Assembly: GCF_021249345.1 (NCBI RefSeq) | Contig: NZ_CP089588.1 | Coordinates: 1,364,001 to 1,428,000, forward strand | DNA from: Halobacterium wangiae | GTDB taxonomy: Archaea; Halobacteriota; Halobacteria; Halobacteriales; Halobacteriaceae | Direction: 5' to 3' | Length of the DNA stretch: 64,000 bases | Shown: positions 18,172 through 28,636 of the stretch, piece after piece | Layout: each line of letters starts with the position of its first letter | How positions within the stretch are numbered: position 1 is the stretch's first letter | Notes under the pieces: generated by a model | Told to the model about the DNA's origin: nothing | The model's database searches: none | The model's input: only the letters and a program-made list of their open reading frames with translations | Translations under genes and position numbers: made by a program

Positions 18172-18360
18172 TCGAGTACTGGTAGTAGCTGCAGCTTAAA
18201 GGCGGTTTCGCCGCCGCAGGGGGCCCCGGGGTCGTTCGAGCGGGGGCGGACACCCGGTAGCACCGGCCTACTCGTTCGTAGACTCGACTTAGGACGGTCC
18301 GGGGGGCCGGTCGCGGGCGCTCCGAATCACCTTTGACGGGGCACCGTCACGTCCGAACAA

Positions 18361-19542
18361 ATGCGTGCCATCAAGGACAGCGTCCACGACTACATCGAGG
18401 TCGCGGGCGTCGCGGAGGCGCTGCTGGACGCGCCCGCCGTCCAGCGGCTCCGCCACATCAAGCAGCTGAGCACGATTCGGCTGGTCTACCCGTCGGCGAA
18501 CCACACGCGCTTCGAGCACTCCCTGGGCGTCTACCACCTCGCCGACCGCGCGCTCGACTACCTCGACGTCACCGGCGCGCGAGCCGACACCGTCCGGGCC
18601 GCCGCGCTCCTCCACGACGTCGGCCACGGCCCCTACGGTCACCAGACGGAGGGCATCATCCAGCGTCGCCTCGGCCGCCACCACGACGAGGTCGGGGAAC
18701 TGCTCACGGAGGGCGTCGTGGGGGAGACGCTCCGCGACCACGGCCTCGACCCGGACCGCGTCGCCGCCGTCGTGGCGGGCGAGGGGCGACTCGGCCAGCT
18801 CGTCGCGGGCGAACTCGACGTCGACCGGATGGACTACCTCGTGCGGGACGCCCACCACACCGGCGTCCCCTACGGCACCATCGACCACGGCCGCCTGCTC
18901 CGTGCGCTCACCTTCCGCGACGGCGACCTGGTGCTCGCCGAGGGGAACGTCGCGACCGCCGAGAGCGTGCTCGTCGGCCGCGCGCTGATGAACGCCACCG
19001 TCTACCGCCACCACGTCTCCCGCATCGCGGGGTCGATGCTCGAGCGCGCGAGCGAACGCCTCCTCGACGAGACCGACCTCGACCCGGCGACGTTCGCGCG
19101 TACGACCGACGCCGAGTTGCTCGGCGCGCTCCGCGAGTACGACGCCACCGCGGACGCCGCGCGCCGCATCCACGACCGCGACCTCTACAAGCGCGCGGTC
19201 TGGACCGAACGCGGCGACGTCCCCGACGACCTGGTGGCCGCCGACTACCACGACGTCCGGGAGTTCGAGCGCGACATCGCCGAGAGTGCTGGTGTCACCG
19301 AGCAGTGCGTCGTCGTCGACAACCCCGGCTCCCCGTCGATGCCGGAGTCCTCCGTGCGTGTGGCAGTCGGTGGAGACGTCCGCCCCCTCCACGAGCAGTC
19401 GCCGCTCGTCCGCGGGATGCAGGAGTCCCAGCGAGTCCAGTGGCGCTTCGGCGTCTACGCTCCCGACGAGCACGTGCCGGCGGTCGCGGCGGCCGCCGAG
19501 CGCGTCCTCGGCCTCGGCGGCGTCGGCGACCCGACGGAGTAA
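18361..19542 (+). CDS. HD-superfamily phosphohydrolase (dGTPase/SAMHD1-like)
   Basis: The 393-residue protein has the HD ligands in order: RFEHSLGVYHLA with H53, LLHDVGHGPYGH with H85/D86, and ELDVDRMDYL near residues 151-160. It starts directly with IKDSVHDYI, as in the family. These proteins hydrolyse dNTPs or other nucleotides with a divalent metal; the true substrate here is not known. The gene follows a 190-base divergent region shared with the amidotransferase gene. Confidence 0.85.
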   Translation: MRAIKDSVHDYIEVAGVAEALLDAPAVQRLRHIKQLSTIRLVYPSANHTRFEHSLGVYHLADRALDYLDVTGARADTVRAAALLHDVGHGPYGHQTEGIIQRRLGRHHDEVGELLTEGVVGETLRDHGLDPDRVAAVVAGEGRLGQLVAGELDVDRMDYLVRDAHHTGVPYGTIDHGRLLRALTFRDGDLVLAEGNVATAESVLVGRALMNATVYRHHVSRIAGSMLERASERLLDETDLDPATFARTTDAELLGALREYDATADAARRIHDRDLYKRAVWTERGDVPDDLVAADYHDVREFERDIAESAGVTEQCVVVDNPGSPSMPESSVRVAVGGDVRPLHEQSPLVRGMQESQRVQWRFGVYAPDEHVPAVAAAAERVLGLGGVGDPTE

Positions 19543-19643
19543 CGCGCACGCTTTCGTACCGTGTTCCGGACGAACGAGCTCTCAGCCCGCCCGTTCTGCC
19601 GTAAACCCTATCCGTACACCCTGGTTATACCACACGATAGATA

Positions 19644-20027
19644 ATGACATACTCTGGGGGGCGTCCGGGCGACTCCGGACCCGACGCTACGTCCGCTCGG
19701 GCAGACAGCCAGCCGTCGGTCGACGCGCTCCTCGACGTCCTGGCCGACGCCCACCGGCGGTTCCTCGTCGAGTTCCTGCGCGAACAGCCAGCGGAGACGT
19801 GCTCGTTCGCGGCGGCTATCGACCACGTCGTCGCGCGGGCAGAGCGGGAGCGCGAGGAGCAACTGGACCACGACGACGTCGAACTCCAGTTCTACCACCG
19901 CCACCTCCCGAAGCTCGCGGACGCCGGGCTCCTGGAGTACGACACCCGCAGCGAGACGATCCGCTACCGACCGAACGAGCGTCTGGAGCTACTGTTCGAC
20001 GGCATCCAGGAACTCCGCACGGACTGA
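19644..20027 (+). CDS. winged-helix protein (DUF7344-type)
   Basis: The 127-residue protein has an N-terminal Ser/Ala-rich tail, then a winged-helix pattern: LLDVLADAHRRFLVEFL, a polar middle and HRHLPKLADAGLLEYD, where the recognition helix and wing would lie. This matches the DUF7344 family of haloarchaeal transcription regulators. The target is unknown. TATA-like sequence is present shortly upstream (gttatacc near 19624). It is convergent with alaS, 27 bases apart. Confidence 0.72.
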   Translation: MTYSGGRPGDSGPDATSARADSQPSVDALLDVLADAHRRFLVEFLREQPAETCSFAAAIDHVVARAEREREEQLDHDDVELQFYHRHLPKLADAGLLEYDTRSETIRYRPNERLELLFDGIQELRTD

Positions 20028-20054
20028 AGAAGCCGTTTCTCGACGCGTCGCCGG

Positions 20055-22832
20055 TCAGGCGCTCGCGACTTCGCGCAGCACGTCGGGCGCCGCCTCGAGC
20101 GCGTCGTCGAGTCGCTCGCCGTCGGGACCGCCGCCCTGCGCGAAGTCCGCCGGGCCGCCACCGCCGCCGCCGACCATCCCTGCGAGTTCGCCGACGACTT
20201 CGCCCGCGTTCACGGGCACGCCGTCGGGCACCGCGACGACGAACTGCGCACCGTCCGCGCCGGAGCCGACGACCGCTATCTTCCCCTCCTCGGCGAGCGC
20301 GTTCGCCGTCGCGCGGAGTTCGCCCATGTCCGAGTCGATGCGCTGGACGACCGCCGTCGTCCCCGCGACGTCGACCTCCTCGCCGTCGCCGCCGCCCGAG
20401 GCGCGGGCCGCCGCGAGCTGTTCTTTCAGTTCGTCGATGGTCTTCCCGCGTTCCTTCCACTCCGTGAAGAACCGCTCGGCGGTATTGGGGACCTCGTCGG
20501 GCGAGACGTCGAACGTCTCGGCGGCCGCGAGCAGGTCGTCTTCGGTCGACTGGACGTGCTCGATGGCGGCCGCGCCCGCGGCGAACGTCAGGCGCTCGAC
20601 GCCGTCCTGGACGCGCTCGGCGTTCAGGATCTTGATCGCGCCGATCTCGCCCGTGCGGGCGACGTGCGTGCCGCCGCAGGCCTGGACGTCCTCGCCGACG
20701 TGGACGAGACGGATGTTCTCGCCCGTCGGGACGCCGCCCTGGTAGAGGTCGAAGCCGTACTTCTCCTCGGCCTCGTGGCGGTGGGGCCACTCGCGCTGGA
20801 CGGACGTGTTCTCGCGGACGACCTCGTTGGCCACGCGTTCGATCTCCTTGACCGTCTCCCGGTCGAGGCGCTCGAAGTGCTGGACGTCGAGGCGCGAACT
20901 GTCCGTCCCCTTCTGGGCGCCGGCCTGCCGGATGTGGTCACCGAGCACCTGCCGGGCCGCGTAGCCGACGACGTGTGTCGCGGTGTGGTGGGTCATCAGG
21001 CGCTGGCGGCGCTCCACGTCGATCTGGCCGCGCACGAACTCGCCCTTCCCGGGATTCTTGTCCGTCCGGTGGAGGACGACGTCGCCGCGCTTCTGGACGT
21101 CCAGGACGTCGGCAGTGAGGTCGTCCGTCGACAGCGTGCCACGGTCGGCCGGCTGACCCCCGCCCTCCGGGTAGAACATCGTCTGGTCGAGCACGACGTC
21201 GTACGTCGTCTCGTCGTCGCCCTCGCGCTCGAAGACGTCGAGGACGACCGCCTCGAACTCCGAGCGGTAGGCGTCGTCGTAGTACAGCGGCTCGGTCTCG
21301 GGGAGGTCAGCGACGCGCTCGTCACCCGCTTCGCCGCCAGCCACCGCACTCTCGGTGTCGTGGCGCTCGGCGACGAGCGAGTAGAAGTTATCCGGGGACT
21401 CCACGTCCGCCCCGACGTCGTCGGCGATGTCCGCGACCATGTCCGGCTGGATGCCGTGGGAGTCGTACAGTTCGATGAGCTCCTCGGTCGGGACGGGTTC
21501 GCCGCGCTCGGCGTACTCCTCTGCGAGCTGTTCGACCCGCCGCCCGCCGCGTTCGAGCGTCTCGGCGTACTTCTCGACCTCGCTACGCACGACGCTCCGG
21601 ATGGTGTCCCGGTTCTGGTAGCCGAGGCGCTCCGCGGCCATGTCGACGAGTTCGTCGAGCGGGACGTCCGCGCCGACGCTGTCGACGAGGCGCTTCGTGC
21701 GGCGCAACACCATCCGCGCGAGGTAGCCCGTGCCGACGTTCGACGGGACGATGCCGTCGCCGAACATGTACGCGAGCGTCCGGGAGTGGTCCGCGATTGC
21801 GTAGATCTCCTCGAGCGGTTCGACGAGCTCGCCGAGTCGAGCGGTCTCCACGCCGAGTTTGTCCGCGATGTTGTCTCTGGCCGCCTCCATGTCCTCGACC
21901 TCGTCGATGTCAAGGTTCCCCGAGAGCTTCGCCGCGCGGTGGACGAGCTGTTCCTCGTCCTCGGAGTAGTCGAGGCCGGCCTGCTTTTTGAGGAAGTCGA
22001 TCATCTCGGGGTAGACGGCCTCGTAGACGGTGGGGGTCCCCTGGCTCATCCACGTCCAGCGCTCGACGCCGTAGCCGGTGTCGACGACCCGGCGGTCCAT
22101 CCGCGTGTAGCGGTTCCCGTCTTTCATCTTGTACTCGCCGTCCGGGTCCTGTTCGAGGGACATGAAGACTAGCGTCGCCAGCTCCAGCCCGCGGAAGATG
22201 ACCTCGAACGCCGGCCCGGCGTTGCCGCCGCCGACCCACGGGTCCTCGATGAACGTCAGCTCCTCCAGGTCGACGCCGACCTCGTCGAACAGCAGCTCGC
22301 AGTACTCGACGGTCTGGTCCTTCCAGTACACCTCGCCCTCGTAGGCGTAGTCGGTGCCGGGGTCGGCGTTGAACGCGTGGTGACCGAGCATCTCGAACGC
22401 CATCGTGTGCCGGCCGGTCTTCCCGACGTTGTCGATGTCCTGCATTCGGATGCAGGGCTGGGAGACGACCAGCGGGTTCGCTGGCGGCGGCGACGCCCCC
22501 GAGGTGACGTGGGGCTGGAAGTCGTAGATCGATGCCTGCGTGAGCAGCACGTCGTCGCGCCACCGGTTGGCCGCCACGGGGTACGGCTCGATGCGCTCGT
22601 GGCCGTGCTCCTCGAAGAACGAGAGGATGCGCTCGCGCATCTCCGTCAGCGAGTACGACTCGTCGAAGCCGGGGTCGTCGATGAACTGGTAGTCCTCGCA
22701 GGGCGGTTCGCCGCACGTCTCGCGGTCGTGGTCGCGGGTCCAGAAGTGTACACCACAGTCTGTACACTCCTTCCGCTCGAAGTCCTCCTCCTCGAAGTAG
22801 TCGAGGCGGTACTCCGACTCAAGATCGCTCAT
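20055..22832 (-). CDS. alaS: alanyl-tRNA synthetase
   Basis: The 925-residue enzyme charges tRNA-Ala. It has the archaeal N-terminal cysteine insertion ([10 protein letters not shown]...C40, C45), the class II catalytic core ([28 protein letters not shown]-like region), and the editing domain with the THHTATHV and [12 protein letters not shown] metal motifs. A C-terminal DHHA1/oligomerisation region contains a Gly-rich GGGGGG segment. The ATG at 22832 gives the expected N-terminus; a longer frame upstream is not conserved in type. A TATA-like GTTTTACTC lies about 27 bases upstream, consistent with a leaderless mRNA. Confidence 0.96.
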   Translation of the reverse strand: MSDLESEYRLDYFEEEDFERKECTDCGVHFWTRDHDRETCGEPPCEDYQFIDDPGFDESYSLTEMRERILSFFEEHGHERIEPYPVAANRWRDDVLLTQASIYDFQPHVTSGASPPPANPLVVSQPCIRMQDIDNVGKTGRHTMAFEMLGHHAFNADPGTDYAYEGEVYWKDQTVEYCELLFDEVGVDLEELTFIEDPWVGGGNAGPAFEVIFRGLELATLVFMSLEQDPDGEYKMKDGNRYTRMDRRVVDTGYGVERWTWMSQGTPTVYEAVYPEMIDFLKKQAGLDYSEDEEQLVHRAAKLSGNLDIDEVEDMEAARDNIADKLGVETARLGELVEPLEEIYAIADHSRTLAYMFGDGIVPSNVGTGYLARMVLRRTKRLVDSVGADVPLDELVDMAAERLGYQNRDTIRSVVRSEVEKYAETLERGGRRVEQLAEEYAERGEPVPTEELIELYDSHGIQPDMVADIADDVGADVESPDNFYSLVAERHDTESAVAGGEAGDERVADLPETEPLYYDDAYRSEFEAVVLDVFEREGDDETTYDVVLDQTMFYPEGGGQPADRGTLSTDDLTADVLDVQKRGDVVLHRTDKNPGKGEFVRGQIDVERRQRLMTHHTATHVVGYAARQVLGDHIRQAGAQKGTDSSRLDVQHFERLDRETVKEIERVANEVVRENTSVQREWPHRHEAEEKYGFDLYQGGVPTGENIRLVHVGEDVQACGGTHVARTGEIGAIKILNAERVQDGVERLTFAAGAAAIEHVQSTEDDLLAAAETFDVSPDEVPNTAERFFTEWKERGKTIDELKEQLAAARASGGGDGEEVDVAGTTAVVQRIDSDMGELRATANALAEEGKIAVVGSGADGAQFVVAVPDGVPVNAGEVVGELAGMVGGGGGGPADFAQGGGPDGERLDDALEAAPDVLREVASA

Positions 22833-23057
22833 TGGGAGTAGGTGGCCGACGAACGAGTAAAACAGTTCCGGGACTGTGAGACGGCGAGTGAGCACCGCGA
22901 ACGAGCCTTCTCGGGATATTCGAGCGGTGACCGGAGAGAACCGCGAGCGCGAGGCGCCTAACGGCGCCCCGAGCGGAGCGAACCGTGAGCCGCGAGCACG
23001 GGTCCGTTTGCGCGGTGAGCGACTGCCTTACACGCTGTCCCTCGTAATCCTGTGCCG

Positions 23058-24338
23058 ATGGAACGACGGCGTCTCTCGCGGCGCGCCCTCCTCGCCGCGC
23101 TCGGTTCGACCGCGGCCGCCACCGCCGGCTGCACCGCTCCCTCGCGGTCCCCAAGGACGACCAGCGAACCGTCCACCGGCAGCGACGCTGCGGACGACCC
23201 CGAGATCTCGCTGTCCGGCGACGACGCGTGGACCACCTACGGCTACGAGTCCGGCCACAGCGGCTACAACCCGGACGCCGCCGGCCCCGACGCGGACCCC
23301 ACGCAGGTGTGGGAGTCGTACGTGGAGGGTATCTACACGCTCCGGGAACCCGCCGTCGCGGACGGCCGCGTCTACGTCGGTAGCGAGCAGTCGACGTGGG
23401 CGTTCGACGCCACGACCGGCGAGCAGGAGTGGCGCACCGACCTCGACTCGATGCCCCACCACTACCCACCGACGTACGCCGACGACACGCTCTACGTCGT
23501 CTCCAAGGAGTCCGGCGGCGTGAACAACAGTGCGCCGGGCTACGTGCGGGCGCTGAACCCCGAGAACGGCGCGAAACGGTGGACGACGGGGCTGCCCGTC
23601 ACCTCGACGGTCGCCCACGACGGCGACCGCCTCTACGTCGCCGCGAAGGAGTCTGGGGCGGGCTACGTGCGCGCACTCGACGCCGAGTCGGGCGACCTGG
23701 GCTGGCGATTCGACGTGCCCGACGCCTCGCAGAGCTACGTCACCGGGACGCCCACGTACGCCGACGGCACGCTGTTCGTCGCCGCCACGCACGTCGCGGC
23801 CGACGGCTCGAAGTCCGGCGCGCTGTACGCCCTCGACCCCGACGACGGCAGCGTGAACTGGTCGTGGGAGGCGGACAGCGCGCTCCCGGTCTCCCCCGTC
23901 GTCGCGAACGACCGCGTCCACCTCGCCACGCGCGGCGGCGCCGTCCGGGCGTTCTCTGTGGACGGCGAGGCGGCGTGGTCGGCGGACACCGGGGCGGGGG
24001 TGTACACCCGTCCGACGTACGCGAACGGTCGGCTGTTCGTGCTCACCACCGCGGACATCGTGGCCTACGAAGACGCCGGCGAGGAACTGTGGCGGGCCGG
24101 CAGCGAGCGCACCCAGATGACCGGGATGACCGTCGCGGAGGACACGCTGTACGTCGGCGGCGAACCGCTGTTCGCCCTCGACGCGACCGACGGCTCGGTC
24201 ACCTTCGAACTCGAGGTCGGCGTCTTCCACGGCTCCTACGGCGCACCCGTCGTCGTCGACGACGTGCTGTACGCCGGTATCTGCATCAAGGAGGCGGCCG
24301 GCGGGCAGTACGACAACTACGTCCGGGCGTTCGTGTAA
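23058..24338 (+). CDS. Tat lipoprotein with PQQ-like beta-propeller repeats
   Basis: The 426-residue protein has a twin-arginine signal (SRRALLAAL) and a lipobox (ATAGC), a Ser/Thr-rich linker, then repeating units of the form VADGRVYVGS...AFDATTGEQEWRTD, repeated about seven times. This is the PQQ-enzyme/outer-membrane-protein-B-type propeller. There is no sign of the catalytic residues of true quinoprotein dehydrogenases, so it is more likely a binding or scaffold protein outside the cell. The ATG at 23058 gives the best signal peptide. Confidence 0.83.
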   Translation: MERRRLSRRALLAALGSTAAATAGCTAPSRSPRTTSEPSTGSDAADDPEISLSGDDAWTTYGYESGHSGYNPDAAGPDADPTQVWESYVEGIYTLREPAVADGRVYVGSEQSTWAFDATTGEQEWRTDLDSMPHHYPPTYADDTLYVVSKESGGVNNSAPGYVRALNPENGAKRWTTGLPVTSTVAHDGDRLYVAAKESGAGYVRALDAESGDLGWRFDVPDASQSYVTGTPTYADGTLFVAATHVAADGSKSGALYALDPDDGSVNWSWEADSALPVSPVVANDRVHLATRGGAVRAFSVDGEAAWSADTGAGVYTRPTYANGRLFVLTTADIVAYEDAGEELWRAGSERTQMTGMTVAEDTLYVGGEPLFALDATDGSVTFELEVGVFHGSYGAPVVVDDVLYAGICIKEAAGGQYDNYVRAFV

Positions 24339-24436
24339 CGTCGTTCCCGCTCACCAGCGGGCCTCGCGCCCACCCCGTCGGGGCGAGTGGGTCCGCCTCC
24401 CGCAGCGATAAACCCGCGGAGCGCCTCGTACGAGGC

Positions 24437-25420
24437 ATGGGACGAATGGTCGACGGCGAGTGGCGAACGGAGGAAGAGCAGATCGACCTCGGCGAGGACG
24501 GCGAGTTCGAGCGCGACTCCACGAGCTTCCGGGACTGGGTCGGCGAGGAGTACCCCGCGGAGTCGGGGCGCTACCACCTCTACGTCTCCTACGCCTGCCC
24601 GTGGGCCCACCGCACGCTGCTCGTGCGCGCCCTGAAGGGTCTGGAGGACGCCATCTCGGTGAGCGTCGTCGACCCGGTGCGCTACGACCAGGGCTGGGAG
24701 TTCGACTCCGACGTGCCCGGCGCGACGCCCGACCACCTCTTCGACGCCGAGTACCTCCGCGAGGTGTACGTCCGCGCCGACGAGACGTACACGGGCCGAG
24801 TGACCGTCCCCGTCCTCTACGACACGGAAGCGGACACCATCGTGAACAACGAGAGCGCGGAGATCATGCGGATGCTCGACGGCGCCTTCGACGAGTTCGC
24901 GACCCGGGACGTCGACCTCTACCCCGAGGGCTACCAGGACGAAATCGACCACCGCATCGAAGACATCTACGACCCCATCAACAACGGTGTCTACCGCGCG
25001 GGGTTCGCTGGCAGCCAGCGCGCCTACACCAGGGCCGTCGAGGACCTGTTCGAGGCGCTCGACGAGTACGACGACCTGCTCGCCGACCGGCGCTACCTTG
25101 CCGGCGACGTGCTCACGCTCGCGGACGTGGCGATGTTCACCACGCTGTACCGCTTCGACGAGGTGTACCACACGCACTTCAAGTGCAACCGCGAGCAGAT
25201 CGCGGACTACGACAACCTCTGGCCGTATCTCCGCGAGCTCTGCCAGCTCCCCGGCGTCGCGGAGACGCTCCACATGGACCACGTGAAGAACCACTACTAC
25301 CGGAGCCACGCCGACCTCAACCCGAAGCGCATCGTGCCTGTCGGACCGGACCCGGACTTTTTCGCGCCCCACGACCGCGACGAACTGCCAGGCGGGCCGC
25401 CAGAGACGTTGCGGCAGTGA
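24437..25420 (+). CDS. glutathione S-transferase family protein, ECM4/YqjG-like
   Basis: The 327-residue protein has the thioredoxin-fold active site SYACPWAHR (C54), the NNESAEIMRML region and the C-terminal helical domain with DVLTLADVAMFTTLYRFDEVYHTHFKCN. These are the marks of glutathionyl-hydroquinone reductases. Haloarchaea are known to use gamma-glutamylcysteine, not glutathione, as their main thiol, so the physiological thiol substrate is probably gamma-glutamylcysteine; that is inference. It is followed 32 bases on by tspO on the same strand. Confidence 0.87.
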   Translation: MGRMVDGEWRTEEEQIDLGEDGEFERDSTSFRDWVGEEYPAESGRYHLYVSYACPWAHRTLLVRALKGLEDAISVSVVDPVRYDQGWEFDSDVPGATPDHLFDAEYLREVYVRADETYTGRVTVPVLYDTEADTIVNNESAEIMRMLDGAFDEFATRDVDLYPEGYQDEIDHRIEDIYDPINNGVYRAGFAGSQRAYTRAVEDLFEALDEYDDLLADRRYLAGDVLTLADVAMFTTLYRFDEVYHTHFKCNREQIADYDNLWPYLRELCQLPGVAETLHMDHVKNHYYRSHADLNPKRIVPVGPDPDFFAPHDRDELPGGPPETLRQ

Positions 25421-25452
25421 ACTGATTTGGGGCTGGCCGCCCTCGTCCCCGT

Positions 25453-25932
25453 ATGGACCTCTCACGCGAGGACCTCCCCGGGCTCGTGGTCGCCGTCGTC
25501 GTCTGCGAGGTGGTCGGCGCCTCCCCCGCACTCGTCACCGCGACCGGCTCCGGAACGTGGTACGAGACGCTCACGCAACCCGCTCTCGCCCCGCCGAACT
25601 GGGTGTTCGGGCCGGTGTGGACGACGCTGTTCGCGCTGCTCGGGGTCGGCGTCTACCTCGTGTTGCGCGACGGCCGCGGCCGCCAGCGGACGGTGGCGTT
25701 CGGCCTCTTCGTCGCGCAGTACGTGCTCAACGTCTCGTGGACGCTCGTCTTCTTCGGCGGGGAGAACATCGCCGGCGGCCTCGCGGTCATCGCCGCGCTC
25801 TGGGCGCTCATCGTCGCCACGATCGTGGCGTTCTGGCGGGTGCGGCCCGTCGCGGGCGCGCTGCTCCTGCCGTACCTCGCCTGGGTGTCGTTCGCCGCCT
25901 ACCTCAACTACGCGTTCTGGACGCTGAACTGA
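25453..25932 (+). CDS. TspO/MBR-family tryptophan-rich membrane protein
   Basis: The 159-residue protein has five hydrophobic spans and the family motifs WYETLTQPALAPPNWVFGPVWT, NVSWTLVFFG and PYLAWVSFAAYLNYAFW. TspO proteins bind porphyrins and related ligands in the membrane and are linked to stress and redox responses. The start follows from the first predicted span. It is convergent with a small gene, nine bases apart. Confidence 0.9.
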   Translation: MDLSREDLPGLVVAVVVCEVVGASPALVTATGSGTWYETLTQPALAPPNWVFGPVWTTLFALLGVGVYLVLRDGRGRQRTVAFGLFVAQYVLNVSWTLVFFGGENIAGGLAVIAALWALIVATIVAFWRVRPVAGALLLPYLAWVSFAAYLNYAFWTLN

Positions 25933-25941
25933 GCGGTCGTC

Positions 25942-26238
25942 TCACTCGCTGCCGCGGTGTTCGGCGCTGACGCCGATGCCGCCCTCGTTCCACTCGCGGA
26001 GCTGGTCGTCGACGGCGCGCAGAATCTCGTTCGTGTTGGAATCCATCCCGTCGGCGACCTGGAAGACGTACGCCGCCAGCAGGCTGACGTGCGGCGAGAA
26101 GTCGCTCCGGTCCCGGGGGTCGTTCTGGATGAACATCTCCGGTCCCGTCGGCGCGTGGTACAGCACCGACATCGGCACGTCGTCGAGTTCGGTCACCGCC
26201 TCGATGACCTTCTCCTGGTACTCGGTGAGGTCTGCCAT
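25942..26238 (-). CDS. conserved-looking small acidic protein, 98 residues
   Basis: The product begins MADLTEYQEKVIEAV and ends in an acidic helix (ILRAVDDQLREWNEGG). The centre reads VLYHAPTGPEMFIQNDPRD. It has the acidic, helical look of a soluble haloarchaeal protein, with no cysteine or membrane segment. I do not recognise the family. It is separated from rfcS by 104 bases on the minus strand, so it could be downstream of that gene in one transcript. Confidence 0.68.
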   Translation of the reverse strand: MADLTEYQEKVIEAVTELDDVPMSVLYHAPTGPEMFIQNDPRDRSDFSPHVSLLAAYVFQVADGMDSNTNEILRAVDDQLREWNEGGIGVSAEHRGSE

Positions 26239-26341
26239 CCCCTCACGGTGCGGACGCGAGGGGGAAGAACCCTGCTGTTCGGTCGGCCATGCGTCTCACC
26301 GTCTGAATCGTGGACGTCTTAGCTCTGCGCCTGGAGCGCCC

Positions 26342-27313
26342 CTACTCTCGCGCTCGGAGCGCGACCGAGGCCAAAAGCGCCTCCAGCTGGACGCGCTCGT
26401 TGGCGCCCTCCGCGATGCGGTAGTCGGCCTCGCCGAGGCGGTCGAGCAGGCGCACCGCGGCCTCCTCCTCGACGTCGAACGACCAGATCGAGCGGTGGAT
26501 CTGGTCGATGATGTCGCCGCCCGCCAGCCCGCGGTTCGTCAGCAGGTCGTCGAGCGTCGAGCGCGCGGCCGTGAAGTCGCCGTCCAGTGCCTCGGTCACC
26601 ATCCCCTCGATCTCCTCGGGGCGGGCGGTCGCGGTGATGGCGTAGACGACCGCCTCGTCGACGACGTCGCCGGTCGCGGAGGCCGCCTGCAGGGCGTTGA
26701 TCGCGCGGCGCATGTCGCCGTCGGCGGCGTAGACGAGGGCGTCGATGCCGTCCTCGGTGTACTCCAGGTCCTCGCGGGACGCGATGTCCCGGAGGTGGGC
26801 GGCGACGGCGTCGTCGTCAATCTGGGAGAACCGGAACACCGCACAGCGGGACTGGATGGGGTCGATGATCTTCGAGGAGTAGTTACAGGAGAGGATGAAC
26901 CGCGTGTTGGCCGAGAACTGCTCCATCGTGCGGCGGAGCGCGGACTGGGCGTCGTCGGTGAGTGCGTCTGCCTCGTCGAGGAAGATGATGCGGTAGTCGT
27001 AGCCGCCGAAGGAGGCCCGCGCGAAGTTCTTGATGCGGTCCCGGACCACGTCGATGCCGCGCTCGTCGCTGGCGTTCAGTTCGAGGAAGTTCTCCTGCCA
27101 GTCGTCGCCGTAGATCTCCCTGGCGATGGAGACCGAGGAGGCGGTCTTCCCGGTGCCGGCGGGTCCAGCGAACAGCAGGTGGGGGAGGTCGTCGCGGTCC
27201 ACGTAGCTCTGGAGGCGCTCCGTGATGTCGGGGTGGCCGACGACGTCCTCGAGTCGCTCCGGCCGGTACTTCTCGACCCAGATTTCCTGCCGTCCGCCGG
27301 CGGCGTCTGCCAT
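26342..27313 (-). CDS. rfcS: replication factor C small subunit
   Basis: The 323-residue AAA+ ATPase has Walker A GPAGTGKT (50-57), Walker B FLDEAD (111-116) and the SRC arginine-finger motif (155-157). With its large subunit it forms the clamp loader that opens PCNA and places it on primed DNA. A second RFC-like small subunit is encoded at 62974-63978 and pcna at 49182. No intein interrupts the gene, although archaeal rfcS genes often carry one. Confidence 0.94.
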   Translation of the reverse strand: MADAAGGRQEIWVEKYRPERLEDVVGHPDITERLQSYVDRDDLPHLLFAGPAGTGKTASSVSIAREIYGDDWQENFLELNASDERGIDVVRDRIKNFARASFGGYDYRIIFLDEADALTDDAQSALRRTMEQFSANTRFILSCNYSSKIIDPIQSRCAVFRFSQIDDDAVAAHLRDIASREDLEYTEDGIDALVYAADGDMRRAINALQAASATGDVVDEAVVYAITATARPEEIEGMVTEALDGDFTAARSTLDDLLTNRGLAGGDIIDQIHRSIWSFDVEEEAAVRLLDRLGEADYRIAEGANERVQLEALLASVALRARE

Positions 27314-27509
27314 GTGGACTGCGTGGCACTACCCGGACTTAAACTCCGCGAGACGGACGGCCACGCGGTCGACCAGCAGGAGGCCGCGGTTCGAGCGAGC
27401 GGTGACTTCCGGAGCCGCGAGCCACGCGGCCGCGGCCCACACCCGTGCGGGCCGGACGGGCCAACACGTTCCGGACACGCTTATGTGACCTACCGTTGAT
27501 AGTTTACCC

Positions 27510-28598
27510 ATGAACACGTCCCCTACCGGCCCTCGAAGAGCAGTCGTGCTCGCGCTCCTCGTCGCACTGTCGTTGCCCCTGTTCGCGGGCGTCGCGGCGG
27601 CCGACGAGCGCGCGGGCGGCACCGTCGTCGTCGAGGAGGGGGAGACGGTCACCGGCGGCCTGCAGGCGACGGCCGGCACCGTCGTGGTCCGGGGCACCGT
27701 CGAGGGGAACCTCGAAGCGTTCGCCGGCACGGTCGAGATCGCCGAGTCCGGCACCGTCACCGGGAACCTGGAGGGGGCGGCCGGCAACGTCCGCATCGCG
27801 GGCACCGTCGAGGGTAACGTGGAGGCCGCGGGCGGGAGTTTCGTCGTCGCCCAGTCTGGCACCGTCGGCGGCGACGTACAGGTCGGCGCCGGGTCGTTCT
27901 CGCTCGACGGCACCGTCGACGGGACGGTCCAGGTCGGCGCCGGCAGCATCTCGCTCGGCGAGAGCGCGGCCGTCGGCGGCGACTTCCTCTACGACGGCGA
28001 ACTCACCCGCGCCGAGGGTGCGACCATCGACGGCGAACTCCGCCAGGACTCCAGTCTCGGGTTCAGCACCGTGCCGCGGCTCTCCTGGGCCGCGGGGTGG
28101 GTGCTGACGCTGTACGGCATGCTGCTGACGCTGATCGTCGGCGCGCTGCTGTTGCTCGCGTTCCCCGGCACCTCCGCGGCCATCGCCGAGAGCACCATCA
28201 CGTCGCCGCTGCGCACGCTCGGGGTCGGCTTCCTCGCACTCCTCGCCGGACCGCTGCTGTTCGTCCTGCTGTTGCTGTCGATCGTCGGCATCCCGCTGGC
28301 GTTCCTGTGGCTGTTCGTCTTCGGACTGCTGCTGTTGCTGTCGTTCGTCTGGGGCGAGTACGCCGTCGGCGCGGCACTGCTCTCGCTGGTGAACTACGCG
28401 AACCGCTGGCTCGCGCTCGTCGTCGGCGTGGTCGTCGTCTTCCTCGTCGGTCGCGTCCCAATCGTCGGCGGTATCGTCGAGTTCCTCGTCCTCCTACTCG
28501 GCCTCGGTGGACTCGCACTCACCACCGTCTACTGGGGGCGCCGCCGTCGTCGGCGCGACACGAGTGAACCGATGCGGACGGGCACGGACGAGCGCTAA
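27510..28598 (+). CDS. bactofilin-domain protein with C-terminal membrane helices
   Basis: The 362-residue protein has a signal peptide (about 1-30), then a beta-helical bactofilin-like region (about 35-185) of repeated short units such as GTVEGNLEAFAGTVEIAESG, and finally at least four hydrophobic helices ending in a basic tail (WGRRRRRR). Bactofilins polymerise; here the polymerising part would face outside and be tied to the membrane, a layout seen in polymer-forming cytoskeletal-like proteins of haloarchaea. The role is unknown. It is the first gene of a short plus-strand run with the SAMP and acetyltransferase genes. Confidence 0.8.
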   Translation: MNTSPTGPRRAVVLALLVALSLPLFAGVAAADERAGGTVVVEEGETVTGGLQATAGTVVVRGTVEGNLEAFAGTVEIAESGTVTGNLEGAAGNVRIAGTVEGNVEAAGGSFVVAQSGTVGGDVQVGAGSFSLDGTVDGTVQVGAGSISLGESAAVGGDFLYDGELTRAEGATIDGELRQDSSLGFSTVPRLSWAAGWVLTLYGMLLTLIVGALLLLAFPGTSAAIAESTITSPLRTLGVGFLALLAGPLLFVLLLLSIVGIPLAFLWLFVFGLLLLLSFVWGEYAVGAALLSLVNYANRWLALVVGVVVVFLVGRVPIVGGIVEFLVLLLGLGGLALTTVYWGRRRRRRDTSEPMRTGTDER

Positions 28599-28636
28599 CC
28601 ACACGGCTGAAGGTCGCCCGTCGGCTACGCCACTGC

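Noticed and set aside
26342-27313. intein in rfcS
   Set aside because: The translation is continuous at Walker A and Walker B with the normal length of 323 residues.
25976-27499. 507-codon plus-strand open frame over the rfcS gene
   Set aside because: It is the antisense shadow of rfcS and its neighbour, with no domain pattern; stop codons are rare at this GC content.
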